Origin: Marinospirillum insulare DSM 21763
Lineage (GTDB): Bacteria > Pseudomonadota > Gammaproteobacteria > Pseudomonadales > Halomonadaceae
Reading direction: 5' to 3'
Assembly: GCF_000686905.1 (NCBI RefSeq)
Contig: NZ_JMLW01000013.1
Location: 17,713 to 81,712, forward strand
DNA length: 64,000 nt
Of this stretch, positions 21,082-29,720 are shown piece by piece. Each line of letters begins with the position of its first letter. Position 1 is the stretch's first letter. Made by a program: the position numbers and the translations under genes. The notes beneath the pieces were generated by a model, which saw only the letters and a program-made list of their open reading frames with translations, did not search any database and was not told where the DNA came from.

Positions 21082-21867
21082 ATGTCTTTAACACTTAATT
21101 TGGTTGCCGAGCCGCCTATTCTACTTATTTTAATTACTGTAGCCTTTATTGCAGGGTTTATTGATGCTATTGCCGGTGGCGGTGGTTTATTAACTATTCC
21201 TGCTTTACTAATGGCAGGCTTGCCGCCCCACCTAGTTTTAGGAACTAATAAACTCTGTGCCACCTTTGGTTCTGCAACGGCTAGTTTGGCATTTTATCGC
21301 AAAGGTTTGTTTGATCCTAAACAGTGGCAGCGAGGTTTATGGGCAACTGGAATAGGCGCAATACTAGGGGCAGTTTTGGCACAGCAATTACCAGCGCAAT
21401 GGTTAAACCAAATGCTACCTCTAGTGGTATTTGCTTGTGCTGCCTATTTACTTTTTGGCCCTACACCAAAAGCTAATAATGAAGAAGAAAAGCCCATTAT
21501 TAAAACCACTCGCCAGTGGCCGCAAGGTTTAGGTTTGGGTTTTTATGATGGCGTAGCAGGGCCGGGTACTGGTGCTTTTTGGACAGTCAGCAGCCTTATG
21601 CTTTATCCCCTTGACTTACTGCGTGCCAGTGGTGTTGCTCGCTCCATGAACTTTGTAAGCAATGGCGCAGCACTCAGCATGTTTGTTATTAGTGGTAATG
21701 TTGCTTGGGCCGTTGGCTTGGGTATGGGCGCAGCACTTATGTTAGGTGCTACAGTGGGTGCAAAAGTTGCCATAGGTGGCGGCAACAAGTTAATTCGCCC
21801 CGTGTTTATTTTAGTGGTTATGGCCTTAGCAGCACGATTAGCCTGGCAGCATTGGTTGGGGGTATAG
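21082..21867 (+). CDS. TSUP family permease (TauE/SafE)
   Basis: 261 aa with about eight hydrophobic helices in two repeats. FIAGFIDAIAGGGGLLTIPALL is cut by the conserved D-x-I-A-G-G-G-G motif, repeated in weaker form as GFYDGVAGPGTGAFW, both hallmarks of the family. Members export or import sulfite, sulfoacetate or similar anions; the substrate is unknown here. AAGG 5 nt before the ATG at 21082 favours that start over GTG at 21076. Divergent from frdA. Confidence 0.9.
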   Translation: MSLTLNLVAEPPILLILITVAFIAGFIDAIAGGGGLLTIPALLMAGLPPHLVLGTNKLCATFGSATASLAFYRKGLFDPKQWQRGLWATGIGAILGAVLAQQLPAQWLNQMLPLVVFACAAYLLFGPTPKANNEEEKPIIKTTRQWPQGLGLGFYDGVAGPGTGAFWTVSSLMLYPLDLLRASGVARSMNFVSNGAALSMFVISGNVAWAVGLGMGAALMLGATVGAKVAIGGGNKLIRPVFILVVMALAARLAWQHWLGV

Positions 21868-21918
21868 AGGTTAAAATGATTTAATAAGCCTTTGCTAAAG
21901 GCAGCAGTAAAGCGCATT

Positions 21919-21935
21919 GTTCCCTAATAGGGAAC
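21919..21935. promoter_or_regulatory. Perfect palindrome, likely HigA operator
   Basis: GTTCCCTAATAGGGAAC is an 8-1-8 perfect inverted repeat ending 11 bp before the higB ATG. A possible promoter (TTGCTA 21892-21897, 17-bp spacer, CATTGT 21915-21920) overlaps its left edge, so a HigA dimer bound here would block transcription. Autoregulation by the antitoxin is known for HigBA families; binding here is inferred. Confidence 0.7.
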
Positions 21936-21946
21936 TTCGAGGTATT

Positions 21947-22231
21947 ATGAAAGTCTTAGGGAAAGATAAGCTAATCAAGTTTTATAAAAAGCACGCAAAT
22001 GCAAAGTCTGCATTAGAGGCTTGGGTCGCTGAAGCTCAAAATGCTACATGGAAAACGCCTCAGGATATTAAAAACCGTTACTCTAGCGCAGATTTTCTGG
22101 ATGGTAATCGGGTTATTTTTAATATTAAGGGCAATCATTACCGATTAGTTATAAAAGTAAGGTATCAAAATGGTATTGCTGTTGTTCTATGGGTGGGAAC
22201 TCATGCCCAGTATGACAAGCAAAATTTTTAG
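21947..22231 (+). CDS. higB: Type II toxin HigB, mRNA interferase
   Basis: 94 aa of the HigB_toxin family (RelE-like fold), a ribosome-dependent mRNA endonuclease that stalls growth when free of antitoxin. Motifs: KFYKKHANAKSALEAWV at the N-terminus, FNIKGNHYRLVIKVRY (basic active-site strand) and VLWVGTHAQYDK at the C-terminus with its conserved His, Tyr and Asp. The ATG at 21947 has GAGG 4 nt upstream; an in-frame start at 21917 would fall inside the operator. It lies upstream of higA, the inverted toxin-first order of this family. Confidence 0.93.
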   Translation: MKVLGKDKLIKFYKKHANAKSALEAWVAEAQNATWKTPQDIKNRYSSADFLDGNRVIFNIKGNHYRLVIKVRYQNGIAVVLWVGTHAQYDKQNF

Positions 22232-22239
22232 GAGGTTTT

Positions 22240-22620
22240 ATGACACACATTAAATTAATAAAATCACCGCAAGACCATGAGCAAGCACTAGAACACTTAT
22301 TGTCTTTGATGGAATTGAACCCAGAGCCTAACACTGCTAAAGCCGATGAAATGGAGGTTTTAGCAGTGCTGATCGAAAAATATGAAGAAGAGGCATTTCC
22401 AATAAATAAGCCTGACCCTATTGAAGCAATTAAATTCCGTATGGAGCAACAGGGGTTAAGAAACAAAGACTTAGTGCCTTATATAGGCTCAGCATCTAAA
22501 GTTTCTGAGGTTTTAAATGGTACTCGTAATCTAAGCCTCAACATGATTCGTAGACTAAGCGAAGGCATGAATATTTCTGCGAGTATTTTAATTCAAGCTC
22601 CATCCCAAAAAGTTATTTAA
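22240..22620 (+). CDS. higA: Antitoxin HigA, HTH regulator
   Basis: 126 aa. An N-terminal helical region (about 1-65) precedes a helix-turn-helix at about 70-120 (KFRMEQQGLRNKDLVPYIGS, SKVSEVLNGTRNLSLNMIRR). It neutralises HigB and is expected to repress the operon through the palindrome upstream of higB. A full AGGAGG sits before the ATG, stronger than that of higB, as expected if antitoxin must be made in excess. Confidence 0.93.
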   Translation: MTHIKLIKSPQDHEQALEHLLSLMELNPEPNTAKADEMEVLAVLIEKYEEEAFPINKPDPIEAIKFRMEQQGLRNKDLVPYIGSASKVSEVLNGTRNLSLNMIRRLSEGMNISASILIQAPSQKVI

Positions 22621-22694
22621 GAAGTGCGGGCTTGGGTAATTGTAAGCATCGCAACCCTTCGAATATTTTTAACCAAGTAGTAGAGGTAAATACA

Positions 22695-23414
22695 GTGATA
22701 AAAAGTAATACACGCGGTGCATTTTTGTTAGGCCTATTGATAGCCCTAGGTTTAGCTGTGTTGGGCTTTCAGCTGGGCAATGCAGCTATTAAAGTTAAGC
22801 AATACGAAAGAAGCGTAAAGGTAAAAGGTTTGTCTGAGCGAGAAGTTAGCTCTGATATTGTTTTATGGCCCATTCAATTTAGTGCAGCGGGTAACAACCT
22901 AGAAGCCTTGTATAACCAAACAGAAAAAAACACTTTAAAAATAAAGCAGTTTTTAATTGATAGCGGTATCGCTGCCGATGAAATCACCTACTCTTCGCCC
23001 ACAATAACCGATAAGTCTGCCCAGCAATGGGGTGGCAATGAAAAAGCTGAATTTCGTTACACTGCCCTGCAAACCGTAACCGTTTATTCAGAAAATATCG
23101 CTGCGGTGCGTTCTGTTATGAGCCAGTTATCTGAGCTAGGCAAACAAGGTATCGTTTTTACCAGTGGTAACTATGAAGCACAAACTGAATATATTTTCAC
23201 CAGCTTAAATGAAATTAAGCCCGATATGGTTGAAGAAGCCACTAGGCAAGCCAGAGAAGTGGCTGAGAAATTTGCAAAAGACTCTGACAGTAAACTGGGC
23301 AAAATTAAGCAAGCTTCCCAAGGTCAGTTTAGTATTAGCCCAAGAGATAGAAACAACCCACACATTAAAAAAGTGAGAGTCGTTTCAACAGTGGAATACT
23401 ATTTATCAGATTGA
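22695..23414 (+). CDS. SIMPL domain (DUF541) protein
   Basis: 239 aa from GTG at 22695 (GAGG 8 nt upstream); an earlier in-frame TTG lacks support. Residues about 9-30 form an N-terminal hydrophobic anchor or signal (GAFLLGLLIALGLAVLGF). The rest is the SIMPL domain: RSVKVKGLSEREVSSDIVLWPI, YTALQTVTVYSENI, and ending VVSTVEYYLSD. Such proteins face the periplasm and are linked to oxidative stress or outer-membrane oligomers; no activity can be assigned. Confidence 0.87.
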   Translation: MIKSNTRGAFLLGLLIALGLAVLGFQLGNAAIKVKQYERSVKVKGLSEREVSSDIVLWPIQFSAAGNNLEALYNQTEKNTLKIKQFLIDSGIAADEITYSSPTITDKSAQQWGGNEKAEFRYTALQTVTVYSENIAAVRSVMSQLSELGKQGIVFTSGNYEAQTEYIFTSLNEIKPDMVEEATRQAREVAEKFAKDSDSKLGKIKQASQGQFSISPRDRNNPHIKKVRVVSTVEYYLSD

Positions 23415-23470
23415 CTTTAAACACCTAAACCTTGGATATGGCTTTTAGCAGCGTTTTTAAAGTAGTTAGC

Positions 23471-24664
23471 TTAAAGCGCCTTTAAATAGTTAAGCCATTG
23501 TTTGGCTGTGTCGGCTTCATTGCTGGCGAGTAGGTTTTCTAACAGGGTTTTGGCTAGGTCGTATTCTTGCATTTCTATATAAGCATTGGCGATTAATAGT
23601 TCTAACCTTGCCTTGTGTTTGCCTTCTGGCTGGTCAGTCACTTTAAGCCAAGCATCTATAGCTGCTTGCCAGTTGCCTTGGCTAAATTGCCAATCACCTA
23701 AGCGCTGCCAGTCTTGATTGCTTTGGCCAAGCTTAGCTAGGCGCTCTAAAGCCTGTTGAGTAGAATCTTGGTTGCTGGTTTGTAGCCAAGCTTGAGCTGC
23801 TAATTTATTTAATTTTAAGTTGTCAGGTTTATTCGCTAACTGTTCTTCAATAATTGCTGCTGCTCTTAAAGGTTGTTGGTTGGCTAATAAGCGTCTGGCT
23901 AATTGCACCTGTTCTTTATTGTTTAAATAACCTTTTTCTTGGGCTAGCTCTAAAGTGACTAGAGCAGGTTTATCTTGCCCTGCTAAGAGCTGCAGTTGCG
24001 CTAGCTGCTTCCAAAGCTGTGGTTTTTCTGGTGCTAACACTAAGCGTTGATGTTGCAGCTTAGCCGCTTTTGCCCACTTTTCTTGGCGTTGAAAAACCGC
24101 TACGCCTAAGCTTAGCCAAGAATCTGGCTGGCGCATTTTTAAAGCCGCTAATAACCAAGGCTCTGCTGCTGACCATTTTTCTAACTGGGCTAAAAGTGCT
24201 GCCCGCAAATAGTTAGCTTCGGCACTGGGTTGTTCTTCATCCTGCCACCAAACTTTTAGTAGATTTAGCGCAGCCTGGTATTGGCTTTCACCGGTTAAAA
24301 GGTGCAGGGTTATCCAGCGCACGGCTTGTAGGCTGGCTAGATCTAAATGTTCGGCATCTTCTTTTAAAACCCTGTTTAGCTGATCTAAAGCTTTTTTTGG
24401 TTGGTTTTTTTGCTGATAAATCTGCACCAAAGCGCGAGCGACAAAAGCTCTCACAAAGGCGGCTTGTTCAGGTGAGCCATTGGGCTGTTTAAACAGTGCT
24501 TCACCCAAGTTCAAAGCTTCTTTTTGAGAGTCGGCTGAATCAGCAGCTAAGGCTTCATTAATTTTATGTAATTCTTGGTACTGAACGGGCGTTAGTGCCA
24601 CGCTTTCTGCTTGAATAAAACCGCTAAAAACAAGCAAACCCATTGCTAGAATAAAACGCTTCAT
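23471..24664 (-). CDS. TPR protein of the TonB2-type cluster
   Basis: 397 aa with a signal peptide (about 1-19, ending GFIQA-ES) and then almost entirely paired helices, consistent with 8-10 tetratricopeptide repeats (for example NYLRAALLAQLEKWSAAEPW). Rich in Ala, Leu, Gln and Trp. It is the last gene of the operon and its ATG overlaps the tonB stop (TAATG). In Vibrio-type TonB2 loci a TPR protein is also found downstream and helps uptake; a scaffold role in the periplasm is inferred. Confidence 0.85.
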   Translation of the reverse strand: MKRFILAMGLLVFSGFIQAESVALTPVQYQELHKINEALAADSADSQKEALNLGEALFKQPNGSPEQAAFVRAFVARALVQIYQQKNQPKKALDQLNRVLKEDAEHLDLASLQAVRWITLHLLTGESQYQAALNLLKVWWQDEEQPSAEANYLRAALLAQLEKWSAAEPWLLAALKMRQPDSWLSLGVAVFQRQEKWAKAAKLQHQRLVLAPEKPQLWKQLAQLQLLAGQDKPALVTLELAQEKGYLNNKEQVQLARRLLANQQPLRAAAIIEEQLANKPDNLKLNKLAAQAWLQTSNQDSTQQALERLAKLGQSNQDWQRLGDWQFSQGNWQAAIDAWLKVTDQPEGKHKARLELLIANAYIEMQEYDLAKTLLENLLASNEADTAKQWLNYLKAL

Positions 24665-25308
24665 TAGCCGCCCTCTAAACGAAATTCTAACCGCTGTCTA
24701 AGTTGGCGATTAGTGCCTGCACCTAATTCGTAGGCAGCAAAACGCCAACGCGCAATAGCACGCCTTGCCGCTCGGTCAAATAGGTTTTTGGGTTGTGCAT
24801 CCACCACACGAATGGTGTCGGTTAATACTTTGCCTTCGGCATCCACTTCAAAAACTAACTCTACCCAGCCTTCTTGCCTTCTAGCCATGGCTTGGCGTGG
24901 GTAGCGAGGGGCTTCACGGTAGACAGGCACATCGGCGCTAGAATCTATGCCTAAATTTTGTAGGCTAGGGGTTGCGTTAGTAGCTAAGCCAGTATCGATG
25001 GAAGGCAGGGGTAGTGAAATGTCACTTGAAGCATTGCTAACAGCAAAATCGCTGCGGTTGGCACTACTGCTAGTGGATTGCTGCTGAGTCTCAGGCGGTG
25101 GTGGAGGGGGCGGTGGCGGTGGGGGTTTAAGGGTTTCCACTTCTGTGTCACCAGCTACTTGCACCCAGTTTAAAGCTAGGCGTGGGGTTTTTTCACTTAA
25201 ACCACCGCTAGGGCCTTGAATTATCCAGCCCAAACCAGCAAACAAACCCAGTGATAAAGCTAAGGCTAAAGGGAATAGAAGTAGGGGCATTAGGCGTGGC
25301 GATAACAT
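24664..25308 (-). CDS. tonB: TonB energy-transducing protein
   Basis: 214 aa. TM helix at about 8-30 (LLLFPLALALSLGLFAGLGW), a proline tract of 11 residues near 67, a Ser/Asn-rich linker, and the TonB C-terminal domain from about 130: PVYREAPRYPRQAMARRQEGWVELVFEVD in parts, VVDAQPKNLFDRAARRAIARWRF. It transmits ExbBD-derived energy to outer-membrane receptors. The short linker resembles TonB2 rather than the long E. coli TonB. The leader contains three 18-bp tandem repeats. Confidence 0.92.
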   Translation of the reverse strand: MLSPRLMPLLLFPLALALSLGLFAGLGWIIQGPSGGLSEKTPRLALNWVQVAGDTEVETLKPPPPPPPPPPPETQQQSTSSSANRSDFAVSNASSDISLPLPSIDTGLATNATPSLQNLGIDSSADVPVYREAPRYPRQAMARRQEGWVELVFEVDAEGKVLTDTIRVVDAQPKNLFDRAARRAIARWRFAAYELGAGTNRQLRQRLEFRLEGG

Positions 25309-25325
25309 GGTTTATCTCTCTATTA

Positions 25326-25376
25326 ATTACTAAGCCGCTAGTTATTACTAAGTTGCTATTTATTACTAGGTCGCTA
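25326..25376 (-). repeat. Three 18-bp-period tandem repeats between exbD and tonB
   Basis: ATTACTAAGCCGCTA, ATTACTAAGTTGCTA and ATTACTAGGTCGCTA (plus strand; 25326-25340, 25344-25358, 25362-25376) fill most of the 72-bp exbD-tonB gap. The repeats lie in the tonB leader, which could alter coupling or mRNA structure. Slippage length variation is possible. Confidence 0.75.
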
Positions 25377-25380
25377 ACAG

Positions 25381-25788
25381 CTAAGGCTGTTGTGCCGCAA
25401 GCGCTATTTTATCCACACCCGCTTGGCGCAGCTTATCCATCACTTCGACTAAGCGGCCAGAGCGCGAGCTTTTATCAGCTTGAATAACCACACTGGATTG
25501 TGGTCTTTCTGCTTGTAGGCGAGCAACCACTGGTCCTAGAGCACTTAAAGCTAAAGGCTGTTTGTCGACCCACACATCACCTTCACCAGTAATGGCAATT
25601 AAAATGCTGGCTTGCGACTGCACCTCAGCGGTAGAGGCTTGGGGTGGATCAACCTCTATGCCGCTTTCACGCACAAAGCTGGTGGTGACAATAAAAAAGA
25701 TTAGCAGAATAAATACCACATCTAACATAGGCGTTAGGTTAACTTCGGTATCGTCCTGCTCTTGGTTTAATAGGCTGCTTCTACGCAC
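25381..25788 (-). CDS. exbD: Biopolymer transport protein ExbD
   Basis: 135 aa. One N-terminal TM helix in LTPMLDVVFILLIFFIVTTS, with the conserved Asp at about residue 23 that carries protons, and a periplasmic domain (about 45-135) ending LRQAGVDKIALAAQQP. It forms the proton channel with ExbB that energises TonB. Third gene of the ExbB-ExbD-TonB block, 45 bp after exbB. Confidence 0.95.
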   Translation of the reverse strand: MRRSSLLNQEQDDTEVNLTPMLDVVFILLIFFIVTTSFVRESGIEVDPPQASTAEVQSQASILIAITGEGDVWVDKQPLALSALGPVVARLQAERPQSSVVIQADKSSRSGRLVEVMDKLRQAGVDKIALAAQQP

Positions 25789-25833
25789 GATTGCCCTCTC
25801 AAAAAAATGATTCTGACCTTAATGATTTTAACC

Positions 25834-26289
25834 TTAGTGACCCTGCAGGGTTTTGCGTGCCCTACGTTGCCAAAAGCTAAGAAAAAACATACCTAATAAA
25901 ACCACCGCCATGCTGGCAAAGGTGGGCAAAATAGCACGGGCTATGCCTGAAGATAAGCGGCGAGGGTCGGCTGCACCGCCTAGGCTTAGGCCATCAAACA
26001 CCAGCATCATGCCGGTTACTGTGCCGGTTAAACCCAGCAAAGGCGTAATCACCACCAAGGCTTTAAGCAGGGGTAAACCTTTTTCTAATTGGTTTAGCGC
26101 CGCTAAATGCTGTGCATGGCTTTCTAATTGTGGCCTGTGGCTGTTAGGAGTAGAACGCCCTTTAAGGCTGGTTAAACTTGGCCAGGTTAGCCAGCGCTGC
26201 ATAAATAAATAAACCTGCAGCACCGCCACAATAAACAGCAGCCACATAATTAAGCCGCCCTGCTGCATTAGGGTTAAAAACCCTGTCAT
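25834..26289 (-). CDS. exbB: ExbB-type proton channel protein (short)
   Basis: 151 aa, MotA/TolQ/ExbB family. TM1 at about 10-28, a short cytoplasmic loop, then the hallmark LKALVVITPLLGLTGTVTGMMLVFDGL and SGIARAILPTFASMAVVLLGMFFL (TM2-TM3). Shorter than E. coli ExbB (244 aa) and like ExbB2 of Vibrio TonB2 systems. It overlaps the preceding gene by 4 bp. Confidence 0.93.
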   Translation of the reverse strand: MTGFLTLMQQGGLIMWLLFIVAVLQVYLFMQRWLTWPSLTSLKGRSTPNSHRPQLESHAQHLAALNQLEKGLPLLKALVVITPLLGLTGTVTGMMLVFDGLSLGGAADPRRLSSGIARAILPTFASMAVVLLGMFFLSFWQRRARKTLQGH

Positions 26290-27707
26290 GCTTTAACTTC
26301 CTGATTGGTTTGTTTGCTTGCCCTTGGCGCTTGGTTGAGTAATTTAGCTAACCAAGCAGAGCTTTCAGCTTCAATAATTCTAGCCAATTTGCGTGAACGG
26401 CCTTGCAAAAGCAGGTGAGCTAACAGCAGGGGCACAGCAGTTAATAGGCCTAACACAGTAGTTACTAAGGCTTGAGAAATACCCGAAGCCATCATGGCTG
26501 GGTCGCCGGTTCCAAACAGGGTAATGGCTTGGAAGGTAGCTATCATACCGGTGACTGTACCTAGTAAACCCAATAAAGGTGCCATGGCAGCCAATAGTTT
26601 AACCAGGGCTAAACCTTTTTCTAAGGCTGAACCTTCTCTTACTAAGAGTTCGTCTAGGCTGGCCTCTAACACTTCTGGCGCACTGTTAGTTTGTGCTTGG
26701 CTGGCGTTTTGCATGCCTGTTAAAATTCTGCCTAAGGCATTTTTGGGTTGTGGTTCTTCAGGTTGAGCTAGCTGCTTAACCACTCTTTTTTCTTCTAACC
26801 ATAAACGCAGCGATTGAATAAAGGCGACCAACAAACCGGCCAAGCCAAGAATAATAATTAAGTAACCAACAAAACCACCTTGTTTTACTCTTTCTAATAA
26901 AGAAGGTTGCCGGCTATGCAGTTCAAGGGTTAAACCACGGGCTGGGTCTAGGCTAACTAGGTTACTTTTGCCAGCAATAAAAGCTTGGTTGGTGTTAATT
27001 AAATGAGCGGGTTGTTTTAACCATAAAGACGGTAAGTCTTGGTCATCTAAACGTAACACGCCTTGGTTATTCATTAGCTGCAAATCACCTAAGCGGGTGA
27101 GTTGCGAAGTTTGAATTTGACCTGTTTGATCAACCCAAGGCGCTGTGTAGTTAACCACCTGCCCTGTGGCTAACCAGCTTTGTTGTAAAGCCTGCCAAAG
27201 CTGATAAAAATCGGTAATTAAAGGTAGGCGTTCTTCGGTTTGATTAGGTTTAGCAAAAGCCATTAGTTCAGGGTATTGCTGGCTGTAACGGGCATTACTT
27301 AACATGCCAAACAGGTTGGATTTTTCTTCACGGTAAACAGCAAACACTTCACCTAAAGCAGTGGAACGAATTTGTAAGCGTTGTTCTGCTTCTTGTAGCT
27401 GGGTTTCTAATTGTTCTTGTTCACTTTCTAATTCAGCACGGCGCTGCTCGGCTTGTTTTAAAGCCTGTTTAGCGGTGGCAAGGGCTTGTGCCTGCGCTTG
27501 GGTTTCTTGGCTGTTTAATTGTAAACGAGCTTCTTCGGCCAGTTTGCGCTCCAAGCTTTTATGCTGAGTTTTTTTAAGTAATGCTTGCCAATAATCTTCG
27601 GGCAAGGCGCTTTCTGCTGAGGGTGCTGATGCTGATGGATTTGCCAAGCTGGTGCTGCTAACGATTAGCGCAAATATTAGCCAGGTTAGGCTAGCAAGCT
27701 TTTTCAT
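26286..27707 (-). CDS. MotA/TolQ/ExbB proton channel with periplasmic coiled coil (TtpC-like)
   Basis: 473 aa. Signal peptide (about 1-22), then a long coiled coil (about 55-125, heptads rich in Gln, Glu and Ala), a globular periplasmic part, and an ExbB-like membrane domain from about 280: GFVGYLIIILGLAGLLVAFI, LVKLLAAMAPLLGLLGTVTG and GISQALVTTVLGLLTAVPLL. This architecture is that of TtpC, needed by Vibrio TonB2 systems. Overlaps both neighbours by 4 bp, so translation is coupled. It probably works with ExbB/ExbD/TonB. Confidence 0.9.
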   Translation of the reverse strand: MKKLASLTWLIFALIVSSTSLANPSASAPSAESALPEDYWQALLKKTQHKSLERKLAEEARLQLNSQETQAQAQALATAKQALKQAEQRRAELESEQEQLETQLQEAEQRLQIRSTALGEVFAVYREEKSNLFGMLSNARYSQQYPELMAFAKPNQTEERLPLITDFYQLWQALQQSWLATGQVVNYTAPWVDQTGQIQTSQLTRLGDLQLMNNQGVLRLDDQDLPSLWLKQPAHLINTNQAFIAGKSNLVSLDPARGLTLELHSRQPSLLERVKQGGFVGYLIIILGLAGLLVAFIQSLRLWLEEKRVVKQLAQPEEPQPKNALGRILTGMQNASQAQTNSAPEVLEASLDELLVREGSALEKGLALVKLLAAMAPLLGLLGTVTGMIATFQAITLFGTGDPAMMASGISQALVTTVLGLLTAVPLLLAHLLLQGRSRKLARIIEAESSAWLAKLLNQAPRASKQTNQEVKA

Positions 27708-28504
27708 AGGTTAGCCTCCGTAGAGCTGGCTGCTGCATCTCGCAAGGGTAAAGATAGAGGTAAGTTTAAAAATTCGGGTAGGCCTCTTTCTTGTTCTAGC
27801 TCTAAACCTAATAAAACTTGTTGGCGTTGTTTAGAAGTTAAAGGCAACCAAGCTTGTTCTGCTGCTGACCAATAACCAGCACGCTGTTCATCTTCTGATA
27901 AATAATAAAGCCCGATACGGCCCAAGCGTAAGAGGGTTAGGCGTTCTTTTTCTGCTTGGTCATTGAGTTGTAAATACTCTTGGCTGGCTGATAAAGCCCT
28001 GCCTTGTTCAACTTCAGTGCGGTATGCAGTTAATAGCTGGCGCAATTTTTCTGCATGGCTTACATCCACTCTGGCTAACAGGTTGTTTAAAGATTTCACT
28101 TTAAATAAACGTTCTTCTTGCTTAAAGGGTAGGTCGTGTTGAATAAACTCACCTAAGCGTTCTGCCATTTGCTCTAGCAAAGGTTCTAAACCTTCACGGG
28201 TAGAATCAAGGCTAGCCAGCTGTTCTTCTAGGCTTAAAATTTGCGTTTGCAGGCGCTGGTTCCAATCTGCTTGGCGCTGGTTGTAAGCTTCTAGCAATAA
28301 CAGTTCACGCCTTACCTGCCGCCATTCTTGAAAGTCTGCTTGGCGCTGGGCAGCTAATTGATCAACTTTTTGCTGAATATCAACGGCTAATTGCTGACTA
28401 GAGGCTTCAACTTTTCTGGTGGGTGCATCGGGTTGCGCTTGAAGCTGGGCAGAAAAAACCACCGCCGCAAGCAGGCCACTTAAGCTGGCGAGTTGTTTAT
28501 ACAT
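27704..28504 (-). CDS. DUF3450 family periplasmic coiled-coil protein
   Basis: 266 aa. Signal peptide (about 1-23, ending LQA-QP), then long helices and coiled coil (about 35-125), and the DUF3450 block FIQHDLPFKQEERLFKVKSL, followed by AYRTEVEQGR and GRIGLYYLSEDEQRAGYW. First gene of a six-gene operon that always places DUF3450 before the TtpC-like gene in TonB2 loci. Function is unknown; a periplasmic partner of TtpC is inferred. Confidence 0.88.
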   Translation of the reverse strand: MYKQLASLSGLLAAVVFSAQLQAQPDAPTRKVEASSQQLAVDIQQKVDQLAAQRQADFQEWRQVRRELLLLEAYNQRQADWNQRLQTQILSLEEQLASLDSTREGLEPLLEQMAERLGEFIQHDLPFKQEERLFKVKSLNNLLARVDVSHAEKLRQLLTAYRTEVEQGRALSASQEYLQLNDQAEKERLTLLRLGRIGLYYLSEDEQRAGYWSAAEQAWLPLTSKQRQQVLLGLELEQERGLPEFLNLPLSLPLRDAAASSTEANL

Positions 28505-28565
28505 GGTAGGTGTTCCAAATCTGGATACGGGTTAACAGCCAGTTAACCCGTAGTTTACTACTTAA

Positions 28566-29564
28566 TTAAATAAGACCTGCTTTGCGTAATAAAGCTAAAG
28601 TGCCTTCTAAATCATCTAACTTGTCTAAATCTAGGCTGGGGCTAGCTTTAAGGGCTTTTTCGTAGCTAGTGCCATCGCTGCTATGTGAAACCTCAGGAAT
28701 CACTGGGTATTCGTTGACTTCTAAAGCAAAGTATTCTTGTGCATGCTTAGAGGTTAAGAAGCGTAATAGCTCAACCGCATGTTTTTGGTTTTTGCTCGAC
28801 TTAAGCACACCCGCACCAGCAACGTTCATTAGGTTGCCGATATCGCCTTCTTTAAAGAAATCTTGCTTAACAGGAAACTTAGCATCCACTTTAGTAAAAC
28901 GAGGTAGGTAGTAGTTATTGACTAGACCGTAATCAATTTCGCCATCGGCAATGCCTTCTAACTGAGTGCTGTTGTTACGGTAAGTTTTAGCACCGTTGGC
29001 CTTCATAGCATTAAGCCATTCAAGGGTGCGCTCATCACCGTATTCGACACGCATAGCGGTAACAAAAGATTGGAAAGAACCGTTAGTGGGTGCCCAACCT
29101 ACACGGCCTTTAAAGCGCTGGTCGGTAATTTCAAACACGCTGCTAGGGTGTTCTGCTTTAGGTGAACGCTCGGGAGAGTAAACAAATAAACGCGCTCGGC
29201 CACTGGTAGCCACCCAATTACCTGTTACGCTTTTATAAATATTAGGTAGTTTGTCGTAAATATCGCTAGGCAACTTGGCAAGTAAACCCGCTTGGCTAAC
29301 CGCACCCATAGCACCGGCATCTTGCCCCCAAAACACATCCGCAGGGCTACGCTTACCTTCTTCTTGTAGAAGAACCGCTAACTGGGCAGTAGCACCATAG
29401 CGAACATTCACTTCAATACCGGTTTCTTTTTCAAATTCTTTAAGAATGGGTTCAACCATGGATTCACCACGGCCAGAATAAAGCGTTAGGGAAGTAGCAG
29501 AAACAACAGGGGCTACTAGCAAGCTGGTAACTAGAGCTAGGGGAGCAAAGAGGTTTTTACGCAT
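28566..29564 (-). CDS. Ferric-iron ABC transporter substrate-binding protein (FbpA-like)
   Basis: 332 aa with signal peptide (about 1-23, VVSA-TS). Class II binding protein: LTLYSGRGESMVEPILKEFE, VNVRYGATAQLAVLLQEEG, VFWGQDAGAMGA, and VNNYYLPRF, whose Tyr pair binds Fe3+ in FbpA. No permease or ATPase gene adjoins it; next are the TonB2 operon and suhB. A Fur-like box lies 64 bp upstream. AAGGA before the ATG. It probably delivers iron to an importer encoded elsewhere. Confidence 0.9.
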   Translation of the reverse strand: MRKNLFAPLALVTSLLVAPVVSATSLTLYSGRGESMVEPILKEFEKETGIEVNVRYGATAQLAVLLQEEGKRSPADVFWGQDAGAMGAVSQAGLLAKLPSDIYDKLPNIYKSVTGNWVATSGRARLFVYSPERSPKAEHPSSVFEITDQRFKGRVGWAPTNGSFQSFVTAMRVEYGDERTLEWLNAMKANGAKTYRNNSTQLEGIADGEIDYGLVNNYYLPRFTKVDAKFPVKQDFFKEGDIGNLMNVAGAGVLKSSKNQKHAVELLRFLTSKHAQEYFALEVNEYPVIPEVSHSSDGTSYEKALKASPSLDLDKLDDLEGTLALLRKAGLI

Positions 29565-29627
29565 AAGGCATTCCTTAATTTGGGGCTAGGTTATTTTAAG
29601 CTGGGTTATTTTAAGTTTAGTTGGAAA

Positions 29628-29642
29628 TGAGATTCTTTATCA
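29628..29642 (-). promoter_or_regulatory. Fur-like box upstream of the ferric-binding-protein gene
   Basis: TGAGATTCTTTATCA matches 11 of 14 defined positions of the 7-1-7 Fur consensus TGATAATnATTATCA. A second AT-rich dyad, TCATTGTAAATGA, lies at 29652-29664. Iron-dependent repression would fit the product; binding is inferred. Confidence 0.5.
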
Positions 29643-29720
29643 TCTTTAGAGTCATTGTAAATGATAACTATACCCAACTGCAAGAGTCGCAGCTTGTTTA
29701 AAATCAACAAGACCAGCAAA

